A model generated the notes under the pieces. The model ran no database searches, was not told the DNA's origin, and saw nothing but the letters and a program-made list of their open reading frames with translations. From Streptomyces parvus (GTDB lineage Bacteria; Actinomycetota; Actinomycetes; Streptomycetales; Streptomycetaceae), in NCBI RefSeq assembly GCF_014648875.1, contig NZ_BMRY01000002.1:124001-188000 (forward strand): a stretch of 64,000 bases of DNA. The letters are read 5' to 3'. Below are positions 53,446-64,000 of this stretch, piece after piece. Position 1 is the stretch's first letter; each line of letters opens with the position of its first letter. The position numbers and the translations under genes were made by a program.

Positions 53446-53670
53446 TCGTCCCCGCTCCTCCCCGCGCCGTACGCGCAACCGCCCCCACCCCACCTGACGA
53501 CCGGGGCACCGCAAAGGTTCGCCCGCCGCCCCGGTTGTGGCATCCGACACCGGCCGCACACCGCCCCTCCGGAGCCCCGCACACCGCCCCCACCCCCGCC
53601 GTGAGGCGGCGGAAAACACTGGTGACCCTCACGCAACGGCCCGGCAACCTCCGCCCGGCACCATCGGTCC

Positions 53671-54591
53671 ATGACGGAGCCGGCCCCGGAACAGCCCCAG
53701 CAATCCCCGCTGACCGACAGCACCGCGCACCTCCTCGCCCGCATCACCGACCAGCTCGGCGCACAGCTCAGCCTCGTCTCCCGGAACGGAACCCGCAGAC
53801 CCATGCACCGCACCCGGCACCCCGACCGCCCCGCAACGGACAGCGGCACGCCCGCCCCGGCCCTGGTCGCCGTGGCGCACGGCAGCCGCGACCCGCAGGC
53901 CCTGCGCACCGTGCTGGCCCTCCTGGACCGGGTCCGCGAGCTACGGCCCGGCCTCGACGTCCGGCTCGGCCACATCGAGCTCAACGCACCGCTGCTCCCG
54001 GACACCCTGGACGGCCTGCGCGGGGCCGAAGCCGTCCTCGTACCGCTGCTCCTGGGGCGCGGCCACCACGTCAAGCGCGATCTGCCCGCCGCGACCGCCG
54101 CCGCCCCCGGCGTACGGACCCGGATCGCCGCGCCCCTCGGCCCGCACCCCCTGCTCGTCGAGGCGCTGTACGGGCGCATCGTGGAGGCCGGCTGGGACGC
54201 CGCCGACCACGGTGGCCGCCACGCCGCCGTCGTCCTCGCCGCCGCCGGGTCCCGCGACCCCGACTCCGCCCAGGACACCCGGCGCACCGCCCTCCTGCTC
54301 GCGGAGCGCCTCGGCGTGCCCGTCGTGCCCGCGTACGCCTCCGCCACCACCCCCACCGTCCCGGCCGCCCTGCGCGCGCTGGCCGCCCGGGGACGCCACC
54401 GGGCCTTCGTCGCCTCGTACTTCACCGCCCCCGGCCGTTTCGCGAGCGCCTGCGCCGACGCCGTACCGCACCGGGCCGCCGCCCCGCTCGGCGCCCACCC
54501 GGCGATGGCCCGCCTCGTCCTGCACCGCTACGACCAGGCACGAGCGGAGATCGCCCCCGCCGACGCCGTGAGCTTGCTCGCTTCCGCCTGA
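53671..54591 (+). CDS. Sirohydrochlorin chelatase-like protein (CbiX)
   Basis: This 306-residue protein has two CbiX half-domains: [20 protein letters not shown] with HVKRDLPAA, and [19 protein letters not shown] with SYFTAPGRF. The active-site His in AVAHGS is kept in the first half; the second has AAAGS instead. It inserts iron or cobalt in sirohydrochlorin and so can supply sirohaem to NirB, 9 kb away. The first 45 residues are disordered. Confidence 0.87.
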   Translation: MTEPAPEQPQQSPLTDSTAHLLARITDQLGAQLSLVSRNGTRRPMHRTRHPDRPATDSGTPAPALVAVAHGSRDPQALRTVLALLDRVRELRPGLDVRLGHIELNAPLLPDTLDGLRGAEAVLVPLLLGRGHHVKRDLPAATAAAPGVRTRIAAPLGPHPLLVEALYGRIVEAGWDAADHGGRHAAVVLAAAGSRDPDSAQDTRRTALLLAERLGVPVVPAYASATTPTVPAALRALAARGRHRAFVASYFTAPGRFASACADAVPHRAAAPLGAHPAMARLVLHRYDQARAEIAPADAVSLLASA

Positions 54592-54643
54592 CATCCCGGT
54601 CCGCTCACGCCCGTTGTCCGTCCCGGTCGCTACTGTCAGGACC

Positions 54644-56002
54644 ATGGACGGCACACAGGGCGCACACGGGGCAGAACCGGCACACGGCACGCACGGCGCA
54701 CGAAGCGCACAGAGCGGTACGGAGGCGAGCCCCTACGGCCCGGCCGACACCGAGCGCTTCGACACCGAGGAGGACAAGCGGCCCGGCCGCACCGCCTTCC
54801 AGCGCGACCGCGCCCGGGTCCTGCACTCCGCCGCCCTGCGCCGGCTCGCCGGGAAGACCCAGGTCGTCACCCCCGGCACCCGCTCCCACCAGTGGGACGC
54901 CAGCCCCCGCACCCGGCTCACCCACTCCCTGGAGTGCGCCCAGGTCGGCCGCGAGCTGGGGGCCGTCCTCGGCTGCGACCCCGACCTGGTCGAGACGGCG
55001 TGCCTCTCGCACGACATGGGCCACCCGCCGTTCGGCCACAACGGCGAACAGGCGCTCAACGACTTCGCCTCCGACTGCGGCGGCTTCGAGGGCAACGCCC
55101 AGTCGCTGCGCCTGCTGACCCGCCTGGAGCCCAAGCGCTTCGTCCACGACCCGCGCACCGGCGACCTGGTCAGCGTCGGCCTCAACCTCACCCGCGCCGC
55201 GCTGGACGCCGCCACCAAGTACCCCTGGCCGCGCGGCGCGCACCCCACCGACCCGCACTCGGTGAAGTTCGGGGTGTACGCCGACGACCTCCCGGTCTTC
55301 GCCTGGGCCCGCGAGGGCGCCCCCGAGGACCGCACCTGCTTCGAGGCGCAGGTCATGGACTGGTCCGACGACGTGGCGTACAGCGTGCACGACTTCGAGG
55401 ACGGGCTGCACGCCGGGCACATCGACCCCAACTGCCTCTACGCCGAACCGGAGCGCGACGAGATCTGGGCGGTCGCCATCGGCCGCTACGTCCCCGCCGG
55501 CACCGATCCGCAGGAGCTGGCCGAGGCCCTGGACCGGCTGATCGACCAGGACTGGTGGCCGCACGGCTACGACGGCTCCGCCGTGGCCCAGGCCCGCCTG
55601 AAGGACGCCACCAGCCAGCTCATCGGCCGCTTCTGCACCGAGGCCGAGACCGCCACCCGCGCGGTGTACGGCCCCGGCCGCCTCGGGCGGTACGGCGCGG
55701 AGCTGGTCGTCCCGCGCACCGTCCGCAACGAGTGCGCCGTCCTCAAGGCGGTCGCCGACCGTTACGTGATGCAGCGCGCCGAGCAGGAGACCCTCCGCGC
55801 CGACCAGCGCATCGTCATCGCCGAGCTGGCCGCCGCCCTCACCGCCCGCGCCCCCGAGGGGCTGGAGCCGCACTTCCGCGCCCTGTTCGACCAGGCCCCC
55901 GACGACCACGCGCGCAAGCGGGTCCTGATCGACCAGATCGCCGCCCTCACCGACGCCTCCGCACGATCCCTGCACGCCGCACTCACCGCCCGTCGCGGCT
56001 GA
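54644..56002 (+). CDS. dgt: dGTP triphosphohydrolase (HD family)
   Basis: This 452-residue dNTPase of the Dgt-2 type has the HD motif [13 protein letters not shown] and [20 protein letters not shown] for the metal centre, then [22 protein letters not shown] at 54644 lies at the start of the conserved frame; GTG at 54614 is an alternative. It precedes a flavoprotein gene and dnaG, an arrangement kept in actinobacteria. Confidence 0.92.
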   Translation: MDGTQGAHGAEPAHGTHGARSAQSGTEASPYGPADTERFDTEEDKRPGRTAFQRDRARVLHSAALRRLAGKTQVVTPGTRSHQWDASPRTRLTHSLECAQVGRELGAVLGCDPDLVETACLSHDMGHPPFGHNGEQALNDFASDCGGFEGNAQSLRLLTRLEPKRFVHDPRTGDLVSVGLNLTRAALDAATKYPWPRGAHPTDPHSVKFGVYADDLPVFAWAREGAPEDRTCFEAQVMDWSDDVAYSVHDFEDGLHAGHIDPNCLYAEPERDEIWAVAIGRYVPAGTDPQELAEALDRLIDQDWWPHGYDGSAVAQARLKDATSQLIGRFCTEAETATRAVYGPGRLGRYGAELVVPRTVRNECAVLKAVADRYVMQRAEQETLRADQRIVIAELAAALTARAPEGLEPHFRALFDQAPDDHARKRVLIDQIAALTDASARSLHAALTARRG

Positions 56003-56147
56003 CCGGCAGACTGGGACCCGGAAGGGGCCGGACTTCTGACCACCGGGTGTGACCTGTCCGGGGCACACCCTCTTTCGCCATCACGCTGCGTGCGGGACGC
56101 TCGCAGCTGTGGGGGCGCCGCGCAGCACAGCACTGAGGAGGCATCAC

Positions 56148-57407
56148 GTGGTCGACGCACACCAGACGTTCGTCATCGTCGGAGCGGGACTCGCAGGGGC
56201 GAAGGCGGCCGAGACGCTGCGCGCCGAAGGGTTCACCGGCCGGGTGATCCTCATCGGCGACGAGCGCGACCACCCCTACGAACGCCCGCCGCTCTCCAAG
56301 GGATACCTGGACGGCAAGGCCGACCGGGACAGCGTCTTCACCCACGAACGCCCCTGGTACGCGGGCGCCGACATCGAACTGCACCTCGGCCAGCCGGTCA
56401 CCGCGCTCGACCGGTACGCGAAGACCGTGCAGCTCGGCGACAACACCGTCATCCACTACGACAAGCTGCTGCTGGCCACCGGCTCCGAGCCGCGCCGGCT
56501 CGACATCCCCGGCACCGACCTGGCCGGCGTCCACCATCTGCGCCGCCTCGCCCACGCCGACCGGCTGCGCAACGTGCTCGCCGCCCTCGGCCGCGACAAC
56601 GGCCACCTGGTCATCGCCGGAGCCGGCTGGATCGGCCTGGAGGTCGCCGCCGCCGCCCGCGGCTACGGCGCCGAGGTGACCGTCGTCGAGGCCGAGCCCA
56701 CCCCGCTGCACCAGGTCATCGGCCCCGAGCTGGGCCAGATCTTCACCGAACTGCACAGCTCGCACGGCGTCCGCTTCCACTTCGGCGCCCGCCTCACCGA
56801 GATCACCGGCCAGGACGGCATGGTCCTCACCGCCCGCACCGACGACGGCGAGGAGCACCCCGCGCACGACGTCCTCGCCGCGATCGGCGCCGCCCCGCGC
56901 TCCGCCCTCGCCGAGGCCGCCGGACTGGAGATGGCCGAGCGCGCCCACGGCGGCGGTATCGCGGTGGACGCCTCGCTGCGCACCTCCGACCCGCACATCT
57001 ACGCCGCCGGTGACGTCGCCGCGGCCCACCACCCGCTGCTCGGCACCCGGCTGCGCGTCGAGCACTGGGCCAACGCCCTGAACGGCGGACCGGCCGCCGC
57101 CCGCGCCATGCTCGGCCAGGACGTGACGTACGACCGGATCCCGTACTTCTTCTCCGACCAGTACGACCTGGGCCTCGAATACTCCGGCTGGGCCCCGCCC
57201 GGCTCCTACGACGAGGTGATCATCCGGGGCGACGCCGGAAAGCGGGAGTTCATCGCGTTCTGGCTGAAGGACCGCCGGATCCTCGCCGGGATGAACGTCA
57301 ACGTGTGGGATGTCACCGAGACGATCCAGGAGCTGATCCGGGCCCGCCGGCAGCACGACGCGGAGGCCCTCGCCGACCCGTCGGTCCCGCTGGGCTCCCT
57401 GCTCTGA
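56148..57407 (+). CDS. FAD-dependent ferredoxin reductase-like oxidoreductase
   Basis: This 419-residue protein of the class of bacterial ferredoxin reductases (BphA4/CamA type) has the FAD motif FVIVGAGLAGAKAAETLR, the NAD motif LVIAGAGWIGLEVAAAARGYG, and DPHIYAAGDVAA. The C-terminal reductase domain starts at IPYFFSDQYDLGLEYSG. GTG at 56148 follows GAGGAG. The electron partner is unknown. Confidence 0.92.
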   Translation: MVDAHQTFVIVGAGLAGAKAAETLRAEGFTGRVILIGDERDHPYERPPLSKGYLDGKADRDSVFTHERPWYAGADIELHLGQPVTALDRYAKTVQLGDNTVIHYDKLLLATGSEPRRLDIPGTDLAGVHHLRRLAHADRLRNVLAALGRDNGHLVIAGAGWIGLEVAAAARGYGAEVTVVEAEPTPLHQVIGPELGQIFTELHSSHGVRFHFGARLTEITGQDGMVLTARTDDGEEHPAHDVLAAIGAAPRSALAEAAGLEMAERAHGGGIAVDASLRTSDPHIYAAGDVAAAHHPLLGTRLRVEHWANALNGGPAAARAMLGQDVTYDRIPYFFSDQYDLGLEYSGWAPPGSYDEVIIRGDAGKREFIAFWLKDRRILAGMNVNVWDVTETIQELIRARRQHDAEALADPSVPLGSLL

Positions 57408-57501
57408 GACGTGACGCCGGGGTGCGGGCGGCCAGGGCCCGCACCCCGCTCCGAAGCCCGCCGCGCGCCCGGCTGTCCGAGCCCACCCGTAGACTTCACA
57501 C

Positions 57502-59433
57502 GTGGCTGGCAGGATCAACGACGACGACGTGAAGGCGGTGCGGGACGCGGTCCCGATCGACGCCGTCGTGTCCGAGTACCTCCAGCTGCGCAACGCGGGC
57601 GGCGGAAACCTCAAAGGCCTCTGCCCCTTCCACGACGAGAAGTCCCCCTCCTTCCAGGTCAGCCCCTCCAAGGGCCTGTTCCACTGCTTCGGCTGCCAGG
57701 AGGGCGGCGACACGATCGCCTTCGTGATGAAGATCGACCACCTCTCCTTCTCGGAGACGGTCGAGCGCCTCGCCGCCAAGGCGGGCATCACCCTGCGGTA
57801 CGAGGAGGGCGGCTACAACCCCTCCCACCAGCGCGGCGAACGCATCCGGCTGATCGAGGCCCACCAGGCCGCCGCCGAGTTCTACGTCCGCGCGCTGGAG
57901 AGCCCCGAGGCCGAGATCGGCCGGAAGTTCCTCGCCGAGCGCGGCTTCGACCAGGAGGCCGCCACCCACTTCCGGGTCGGCTACAGCCCGGCCGGCTGGG
58001 ACCACCTCACCCGCTATCTCCGCGGCAAGGGCTTCAGCGACAAGGAGCTGATCACCTCCGGCCTCTCCCAGGACGGCCGTCGCGGACCCATCGACCGCTT
58101 CCGCGGCCGGCTCATGTGGCCGATCAGCGACACCGCGGGCGACATCGTCGGCTTCGGCGCCCGCAAACTCCGCGACGACGACAACGGCCCGAAGTACCTG
58201 AACACCCCCGAGACCCCCGTCTACAAGAAGTCCCAGGTGCTGTACGGCATCGACCTGGCGAAGAAGGACATCGCCAAGGCCAGCCGCGCCGTCGTCGTCG
58301 AGGGCTACACCGACGTCATGGCCTGCCACCTCGCCGGGGTCACCACCGCCATCGCCACCTGCGGCACCGCCTTCGGCAACGACCACATCAAGATCCTGCG
58401 CCGCCTCCTCATGGACAACGGCAGCGCCCGCGTGATCTTCACCTTCGACGGCGACTCGGCCGGCCAGAAGGCCGCCCTGCGCGCCTTCGAGGACGACCAG
58501 AAGTTCGCCGCCGAGACCTACATCGCCATCGCCCCCGACGGCATGGACCCCTGCGACCTGCGGCTCGTCAAGGGCGACGACGCCGTGCGCGACCTGGTCG
58601 AGCCGCGCACCCCGCTCTTCGAGTTCGCGCTGCGCCAGATCGTCGGCCGCTACGACCTGGAGACCCCGGCCGGCCGCGCCGCCGCCCTCGACGAGGCCGC
58701 CGCCGTCGTCGCCAAGATCAAGACGAGCAGCGTGCAGCGCGAGGTCGCCGTCCAGCTCGCCGGGCTCGTCGGCATCCTCGACCAGGAGTTCGTCGTCCAC
58801 CGCGTCGCCCAGCTCGCCCGCTGGGCCCGCGACAAGGGCGGCGACCAGGGGGACCGCGGCGGCCGGGGCGGACCCCAGGGCCGGGGCCCGCGCGGCGGCG
58901 CCCCGCAGCAGACCGCCCCCGCACCGGCCCCCGCCTTCTCCGGCCCCGCACTCAACCTCCGCAGCCCCGCCCACCGCACCGAGCGCGAACTGCTCAAGCT
59001 CGCCCTCCAGAAGCCCGCCCTGGTCTCCCCGGCCTTCGACGCGTACGGCGTGGACGAGTTCACCGCCCCGCCCTACGCCGCCGTGCGCCGCTGCATCGAG
59101 GAGGCGGGCGGCGCCGAGCAGGGCATCGCCGACGACCGGGCGTATCTGGGCGCGGTCCTGGACGCCGCCCCCGACAACACCGTCCGCAACCTCGTCACCG
59201 AGCTGGCCGTCGAGGTCTTCCACGGCCGCACCATCGACGAGACCTACGCGGGCATGCACCTCGTCCACGTCCGGCTCCGCGCGGTGGACCGCCGCATCGC
59301 CGACGTACAGAGCAGCCTCGCCCGCCTCGGCAACCACGTCGCCCCGCAGGACCTGGCCGCCGCGCAGAACGAGGTCTGGGTCCTCCAGCAGTACGCCCAG
59401 ACCCTGCGCGCCCACGGCGCAGCCGCCCTCTGA
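57502..59433 (+). CDS. dnaG: DNA primase DnaG
   Basis: This 643-residue primase has a CHC2-type zinc finger at the N-terminus (CPFHDEKSPSFQV ... CFGCQEGG). The TOPRIM domain follows with VVVEGYTDVMACHLAGV and the DxD motif in FDGDSAGQKAALRA, then the helicase-binding C-terminal helices. An Arg/Gly/Pro-rich linker (about residues 450-495) joins them. The GTG at 57502 is the start. Confidence 0.96.
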   Translation: MAGRINDDDVKAVRDAVPIDAVVSEYLQLRNAGGGNLKGLCPFHDEKSPSFQVSPSKGLFHCFGCQEGGDTIAFVMKIDHLSFSETVERLAAKAGITLRYEEGGYNPSHQRGERIRLIEAHQAAAEFYVRALESPEAEIGRKFLAERGFDQEAATHFRVGYSPAGWDHLTRYLRGKGFSDKELITSGLSQDGRRGPIDRFRGRLMWPISDTAGDIVGFGARKLRDDDNGPKYLNTPETPVYKKSQVLYGIDLAKKDIAKASRAVVVEGYTDVMACHLAGVTTAIATCGTAFGNDHIKILRRLLMDNGSARVIFTFDGDSAGQKAALRAFEDDQKFAAETYIAIAPDGMDPCDLRLVKGDDAVRDLVEPRTPLFEFALRQIVGRYDLETPAGRAAALDEAAAVVAKIKTSSVQREVAVQLAGLVGILDQEFVVHRVAQLARWARDKGGDQGDRGGRGGPQGRGPRGGAPQQTAPAPAPAFSGPALNLRSPAHRTERELLKLALQKPALVSPAFDAYGVDEFTAPPYAAVRRCIEEAGGAEQGIADDRAYLGAVLDAAPDNTVRNLVTELAVEVFHGRTIDETYAGMHLVHVRLRAVDRRIADVQSSLARLGNHVAPQDLAAAQNEVWVLQQYAQTLRAHGAAAL

Positions 59434-59441
59434 TCCGCCCG

Positions 59442-59480
59442 CCGGTCCACCGGGCCGGTAACCGCCCGGTGACGGACCGG
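59442..59480 (+). terminator. Likely dnaG terminator
   Basis: A 7-bp outer and a 6-bp inner stem (59442-59448 with 59474-59480, CCGGGC with GCCCGG) are separated by a small internal loop. They begin 8 bases after the dnaG stop. Confidence 0.5.
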
Positions 59481-59639
59481 AATCAGAAAGTCCCCGCACG
59501 CCCCTCGTGACAGCCGTGTGTCGTACCCCACACTGGGGAATGTCTGAGTCATCGGAGCACGCCGGTCCGCAGGGGAACACCCGGGTCCGGACAGGCCTCC
59601 ACCCCGTCATCCGGCAGCGATCACCTGGAGGTCGCCCCC

Positions 59640-60731
59640 GTGCAGACCCGGACCGTGACGACCACGACCGTGCCCATGGCGGCCATCCCCGCGCAGAACA
59701 GGGCCCTGCACCACCCGGAGACCGCAGCCGGCCCGCCCGGACACGCACCCGAGGCAGTCATGGTGGAAGCGACGCACCTCCCCGAACCGCCGGACCCCAG
59801 GAACCGGGCGGACTCCGGCGGCCCCACCTCCGACCTGTTCCGGCAGTATCTGCGCGAGATCGGCCGCATCCCCCTGCTCACCGCAGCGGAGGAGGTCGAG
59901 CTCGCCCGCCGCGTCGAAGCCGGACTCTTCGCCGAGGAACGCCTCGCCGGCACCCCGGACCTCGACTCCCGCCTCGCCGTCGACCTCGACCGGCTGGTGG
60001 TGATGGGCCGCACCGCCAAACGCCGCCTCATCGAGGCCAACCTCCGCCTCGTCGTCTCCGTCGCCAAGCGGTACGTGGGCCGCGGGCTGACCATGCTCGA
60101 CCTCGTCCAGGAGGGCAACCTCGGCCTGATCCGGGCGGTGGAGAAGTTCGACTACGCCCGGGGCTACAAGTTCTCCACGTACGCCACCTGGTGGATCCGC
60201 CAGGCCATGTCCCGCGCCCTGGCCGACCAGGCCCGCACCATCCGCGTCCCCGTCCACGTCGTGGAGCTGATCAACCGCGTGGTCCGCGTCCAGCGCCGCC
60301 TCCTCCAGGAGCGCGGCGTCGAGCCGACCGCCGAGGACATCGCCGTCGAGCTGGACCTGACGCCCGAGCGGGTCACCGAAGTCCTCCGCCTCGCCCAGGA
60401 ACCGGTCTCCCTGCACGCCCCCGTCGGCGAGGAGGACGACGTCTCCTTCGGCGACCTCATCGAGGACGGCGACGCCGCGTCGCCCGTCGAGTCCGCCGCG
60501 TTCCTGCTGCTGCGCCAGCACCTGGAGGCCGTCCTCTCCACCCTCGGCGAGCGCGAACGCAAGGTCGTCGAACTGCGCTACGGCCTGGACGACGGGCGGC
60601 CCCGCACCCTGGAGGAGATAGGACGGATCTTCGGCGTGACACGCGAACGCATCCGCCAGATCGAGTCCAAGACCCTCAGCAGGCTGCGGGACCACGCCTT
60701 CGCCGACCAACTCCGCGGCTACCTCGACTGA
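59640..60731 (+). CDS. hrdA: Group 2 sigma factor (HrdA-type)
   Basis: This 363-residue principal-like sigma factor has region 1.2 ([29 protein letters not shown]), regions 2.1-2.4 ([58 protein letters not shown]), region 3 and region 4 ([42 protein letters not shown]). It lacks the long N-terminal domain of HrdB. Its place near dnaG matches HrdA in S. coelicolor (SCO2465, from memory). GTG at 59640 has GGAGG before it. Confidence 0.9.
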   Translation: MQTRTVTTTTVPMAAIPAQNRALHHPETAAGPPGHAPEAVMVEATHLPEPPDPRNRADSGGPTSDLFRQYLREIGRIPLLTAAEEVELARRVEAGLFAEERLAGTPDLDSRLAVDLDRLVVMGRTAKRRLIEANLRLVVSVAKRYVGRGLTMLDLVQEGNLGLIRAVEKFDYARGYKFSTYATWWIRQAMSRALADQARTIRVPVHVVELINRVVRVQRRLLQERGVEPTAEDIAVELDLTPERVTEVLRLAQEPVSLHAPVGEEDDVSFGDLIEDGDAASPVESAAFLLLRQHLEAVLSTLGERERKVVELRYGLDDGRPRTLEEIGRIFGVTRERIRQIESKTLSRLRDHAFADQLRGYLD

Positions 60732-60746
60732 TCCCTGCCGGCGGAA

Positions 60747-62675
60747 TCAGTCCACCTCGGCCAGCGCCTCCGCGAACTGGGCGGCGTACAACCGGGCATA
60801 GGCCCCACCGGCCGCCAACAGCTCCTCGTGCGTGCCCTGTTCGACGATCGACCCGCTCTCCATCACCAGGATCACGTCCGCGTCCCGGATCGTGGAGAGC
60901 CGGTGCGCGATCACGAACGACGTACGCCCGTGGGCCAGGCGCGCCATCGCCTTCTGGATCAGCACCTCGGTCCGGGTGTCCACCGAGCTGGTCGCCTCGT
61001 CGAGGACCAGGATCACCGGGTCGGACAGGAACGCCCGCGCGATGGTGATCAGCTGCTTCTCGCCCGCGCTGACCCCGGTGCCCTCGTCGTCGATCACCGA
61101 GTCGTACCCGTCGGGCAGCGTCCGGATGAACCGGTCCGCATGCGCCGCCCGGGCCGCCTCCTCGATCTCCTCCCGGGTGACCTCACGCGAAGCGCCGTAC
61201 GCGATGTTCTCCGCGATCGTCCCGCCGAACAGCCAGGTGTCCTGAAGCACCATGCCTATGGACGACCGCAGATCGTCCCGGGACATCTTCGCCACGTCGA
61301 CCCCGTCGAGCGCGATCCGCCCGCCCGTCACCTCGTAGAACCGCATCAGCAGATTGACCAGCGTCGTCTTGCCCGCCCCCGTCGGACCGACGATCGCGAC
61401 GGTCTGCCCCGGCTCCACACTCAGCGACAGGTCCTCGATCAGCGGCTTCTCCGGCTCGTACCGGAAGGACACCTTCTCCAGCGAGACCCGGCCGACCGGT
61501 TGCTCCGGACGCTCCCCGCGCTCCGGGTCAGGCTTCTGCTCCTCGGCGTCCAGCAGCTCGAAGACCCGCTCCGCCGAGGCGATACCGGACTGGATGAGGT
61601 TGGCCATCGAGGCGACCTGCGTCAGCGGCATCGAGAACTGCCGCGAGTACTGGATGAACGCCTGGACGTCACCGATCGACAGCGCGCCCGAGGCGACCCG
61701 CAGCCCGCCGACCACCGCGACCAGCACATAGTTGATGTTCGAGATGAAGAACATCAGCGGCTGCATGATCCCGCTGGCGAACTGGGCCTTGAAGCCCGCC
61801 TCGTAGAGGGCGTCGTTCTGCTCGGCGAAGTCCCGCGCGGACTCCTCCTGCCGGCCGAACACCTTCACCAGGGTGTGCCCGGTGTACATCTCCTCGATAT
61901 GGGCGTTGAGCTTCCCCGTCACCTGCCACTGCCGCACGAACTGCGGCTGCGACCGCTTGCCGACCTGCGTCGCCACGACCACCGACAGCGGGACCGTCAC
62001 CAGCGCGACCAGCGCCAGCAGCGGCGAGATCCAGAACATCACGATCAGCACGCCGACGATCGTCAGCAGCGAGTTGATGAGCTGGCCCATCGTCTGCTGG
62101 AGCGTCTGCGAGATGTTGTCGATGTCGTTCGTCGCCCGGCTCAGCACCTCACCGCGCTTGGCCCGGTCGAAGTACGACAGCGGCAGCCGCGCCAGCTTCG
62201 TCTGGAGGTCCTCGCGCAGCTGGAACACGATCCGGTTGATCACCCGGATCGACACCCGCGTCGCCACCAGCATCAGCAGCCCGGCCCCGACGTAGACCAC
62301 CAGGGCCAGCAGCAGGACGTTCCCCACCGCGCCGAAGTCGATGCCCTCACCCGGCGTGAAGTCCACACCCGACAGCATGTCGGCCATCGACCCCCGGCCG
62401 TCCTCCCGCAGCCCCTCGATCGCCTGCGCCTTCGTCGTGCCCCCGGCCATCTCCCGCCCGACGACCCCGGCGAAGACCAGGTCGGTCGCCTTGCCCAGGA
62501 TCTTCGGCCCGGCCACCGACAGCGCGACGCTCACCGCCACCGCGCCCAGCATCAGCCACAGCGAGGCCTTCTCCCGGCCGAACCGCTTCAGCAGCCGTTT
62601 GCTCGACCCCTTGAAATCCATCGACCGGTCGGTGGGCGCGCCCCCGGCCATCATCCGTCCGCCCGGACCGGCCAT
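60747..62675 (-). CDS. ABC exporter subunit (fused permease and ATPase)
   Basis: This 642-residue half-exporter has six helices (about residues 35-340) with the elements expected of the MdlB/MsbA group (RAKRGEVLSRATNDID). The ATPase has GPTGAGKTTLVNLL (Walker A), GVSAGEKQLITIARAF (signature) and VILVLDEATSSVD (Walker B). Its start overlaps the stop of the preceding ABC gene (TAATG), so the two are coupled and probably form a heterodimer. The N-terminal extension is Gly/Met-rich. Confidence 0.93.
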   Translation of the reverse strand: MAGPGGRMMAGGAPTDRSMDFKGSSKRLLKRFGREKASLWLMLGAVAVSVALSVAGPKILGKATDLVFAGVVGREMAGGTTKAQAIEGLREDGRGSMADMLSGVDFTPGEGIDFGAVGNVLLLALVVYVGAGLLMLVATRVSIRVINRIVFQLREDLQTKLARLPLSYFDRAKRGEVLSRATNDIDNISQTLQQTMGQLINSLLTIVGVLIVMFWISPLLALVALVTVPLSVVVATQVGKRSQPQFVRQWQVTGKLNAHIEEMYTGHTLVKVFGRQEESARDFAEQNDALYEAGFKAQFASGIMQPLMFFISNINYVLVAVVGGLRVASGALSIGDVQAFIQYSRQFSMPLTQVASMANLIQSGIASAERVFELLDAEEQKPDPERGERPEQPVGRVSLEKVSFRYEPEKPLIEDLSLSVEPGQTVAIVGPTGAGKTTLVNLLMRFYEVTGGRIALDGVDVAKMSRDDLRSSIGMVLQDTWLFGGTIAENIAYGASREVTREEIEEAARAAHADRFIRTLPDGYDSVIDDEGTGVSAGEKQLITIARAFLSDPVILVLDEATSSVDTRTEVLIQKAMARLAHGRTSFVIAHRLSTIRDADVILVMESGSIVEQGTHEELLAAGGAYARLYAAQFAEALAEVD

Positions 62676-64000
62676 TACGCGGCCTCCGCTTCCGTCAGCT
62701 GGGAGAGCACGATCTCCCGGTACGTTTCATTGCCGTCCATCAGCTCGTGATGGGTGCCGGTGCCCACGAGCCGGCCCTCGTCCAGCACCAGGATCCGGTC
62801 CGCGTCACGGATGGTGGACACCCGCTGCGCCACGATCACCACGGTCGCCCCGGCCGTCTCCCGGCCGAGCGCCGCCCGCAGCGCCGCGTCGGTCGCGTAG
62901 TCCAGCGCCGAGAACGAGTCGTCGAACAGATAGATCTCCGGCCGCTGCACCAGCGTCCGCGCGATCGCGAGCCGCTGCCGCTGCCCGCCGGACACATTGG
63001 TGCCGCCCTGCGCGATCGGCGCGTCGAGCCCGTGCTCCAGCGCCTCCACGAACTCCTTGGCCTGCGCCACCTCCAACGCGTGCCACAGCTCCTCGTCGCT
63101 CGCGTCCGGGTTCCCGTACCGCAGATTCGTCGCCACCGTCCCCGAGAAGAGGTACGGCTTCTGCGGCACCAGCGACACCGTCCTCGCCAGCAGCGCCGGA
63201 TCCAGCGTCCGCACGTCCTCGCCGTCGACCAGCACCTCGCCGTCCGTCACGTCGAACAGCCGGGGTACGAGCCCGAGCAGCGTGGACTTCCCGCTGCCCG
63301 TCGACCCGATGACCGCGGTGGTCTCACCCGGCCGGGCCACCAGATCGACGTTCCGCAGCACCGGCTCCTCCGCACCCGGGTACCGGAACTCCGCGCCCCG
63401 CACCTCCAGATGCCCGTGCCGCCGCAGCTCGGTGACGGGGGCGACGGGCGGCACGACACTCGACTCGGTCCCGAGGACCTCCTCGATGCGCTCGGCGCAG
63501 ACCTCGGCGCGCGGCACCATCATGAACATGAAGGTGGCCATCATCACGGCCATCACGATCTGCATGAGATAGGCGAGGAACGCGGTCAGCGCACCGATCT
63601 GCATCCCGCCGCTGTCGATGCGGTGTGCGCCGAACCACACCACCGCGATCGACGACAGGTTCACCACCGTCATCACGGTCGGGAACATCAGCGCCATCAG
63701 CCGCCCGGTCGCCACCGACACATCGGTCAGCTCGGTGTTCGCACCCCGGAAGCGCTTCTCCTCGTACCCGTCCCGGACGAACGCACGGATCACCCGGTTG
63801 CCGGTGATCTGCTCGCGCAGCACCCGGTTCACCCCGTCCAGCCGCTCCTGCATGGTGCGGAACAGCGGCCCCATCTTCCGCACGATGAGCCCGACCGAGA
63901 CACCGAGCACCGGCACGACCGCCAGCAGCACGGCGGAGAGCGGCACATCCAGGCCGAGCGCCATGATGATCCCGCCGACGCACATGATCGGGGCCGACAC
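62675..64000 (-). CDS. ABC exporter subunit, N-terminus outside window
   Basis: The last 441 residues are visible; the frame is open to base 64000. The permease part and ATPase (GSTGSGKSTLLGLV, NVSGGQRQRLAIAR, IYLFDDSFSALD) are seen. The Asp after the Walker B Asp (FDDS instead of FDEA) lacks the usual catalytic Glu, so this site is probably degenerate while the partner at 60747-62675 keeps Glu (LDEA). That asymmetry is typical of heterodimeric exporters. Confidence 0.9.
   Translation of the reverse strand: MSAPIMCVGGIIMALGLDVPLSAVLLAVVPVLGVSVGLIVRKMGPLFRTMQERLDGVNRVLREQITGNRVIRAFVRDGYEEKRFRGANTELTDVSVATGRLMALMFPTVMTVVNLSSIAVVWFGAHRIDSGGMQIGALTAFLAYLMQIVMAVMMATFMFMMVPRAEVCAERIEEVLGTESSVVPPVAPVTELRRHGHLEVRGAEFRYPGAEEPVLRNVDLVARPGETTAVIGSTGSGKSTLLGLVPRLFDVTDGEVLVDGEDVRTLDPALLARTVSLVPQKPYLFSGTVATNLRYGNPDASDEELWHALEVAQAKEFVEALEHGLDAPIAQGGTNVSGGQRQRLAIARTLVQRPEIYLFDDSFSALDYATDAALRAALGRETAGATVVIVAQRVSTIRDADRILVLDEGRLVGTGTHHELMDGNETYREIVLSQLTEAEAA

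Noticed and set aside
57496..59748. 750-codon antisense frame over dnaG
   Set aside because: It is a shadow frame, and dnaG is certain on the plus strand.
60729..60749. Palindrome at the end of hrdA as terminator
   Set aside because: The repeat is imperfect and overlaps the hrdA stop. It is too weak to call.
60828..62750. 640-codon plus-strand frame over the ABC exporter gene
   Set aside because: It is antisense to a certain gene, rich in Arg, His and Asp, with no domain.

Overview
The window is Streptomyces-type chromosomal DNA. It is very GC-rich, uses GTG and TTG starts often, and carries typical actinomycete families: a WhiJ-like XRE/DUF397 pair, Zur, HrdA, NirBD and class F sortase. 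The conserved order (cytidine deaminase-like)-era ... recO-uppS-zur-glyS ... dgt-dnaG also occurs in other actinobacteria such as Mycobacterium. I place it in Streptomyces from gene order and protein character, without any database search.

Region by region. 1-14 kb is core: era, an M4 protease with its emfourin-type inhibitor, leuA with a Leu-rich leader peptide, recO, uppS, and a zinc block (zur facing znuB-znuC-znuA, with two tandem Zur boxes over the znuA start), then glyS. 14-24 kb is accessory: an AadA-type aminoglycoside nucleotidyltransferase, a tightly coupled five-gene unknown operon divergent from an XRE-DUF397 pair, an ASCH protein, the remnant of an F420 oxidoreductase, a probable contractile-injection-system cargo protein with an unknown C-terminal effector-like domain, and an ECF sigma factor with a DoxX-like protein. 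24-31 kb holds a rifampin phosphotransferase behind a rifamycin-associated element, glutaminase, a membrane protein, a small gene broken by an 89-bp tandem duplication, and dus. 31-37 kb holds a broken GntR regulator next to an intact five-gene ABC importer/HAD operon. 37-43 kb holds pyruvate phosphate dikinase behind a structured leader, a 600-bp gene-free stretch rich in inverted repeats, an ArsR-like regulator, a VOC protein and a Tat-exported PhoX-like protein. 44-54 kb holds nirBD, a TSUP permease, sortase F and a neighbouring surface protein, a reductase with a perfect SoxR box, CutA and CbiX. 54-64 kb is core again: dgt, a ferredoxin reductase-like flavoprotein, dnaG, an HrdA-type sigma factor and a heterodimeric ABC exporter cut by the window edge.

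Functional links: CbiX can supply sirohaem for NirB. Zur should repress znuABC. SoxR should control the FMN reductase. The best candidates for undescribed biology are the secreted-cargo protein at 19.7 kb, the coupled operon at 15.1-16.8 kb, and the structured leaders near 37.4 and 40.7 kb.
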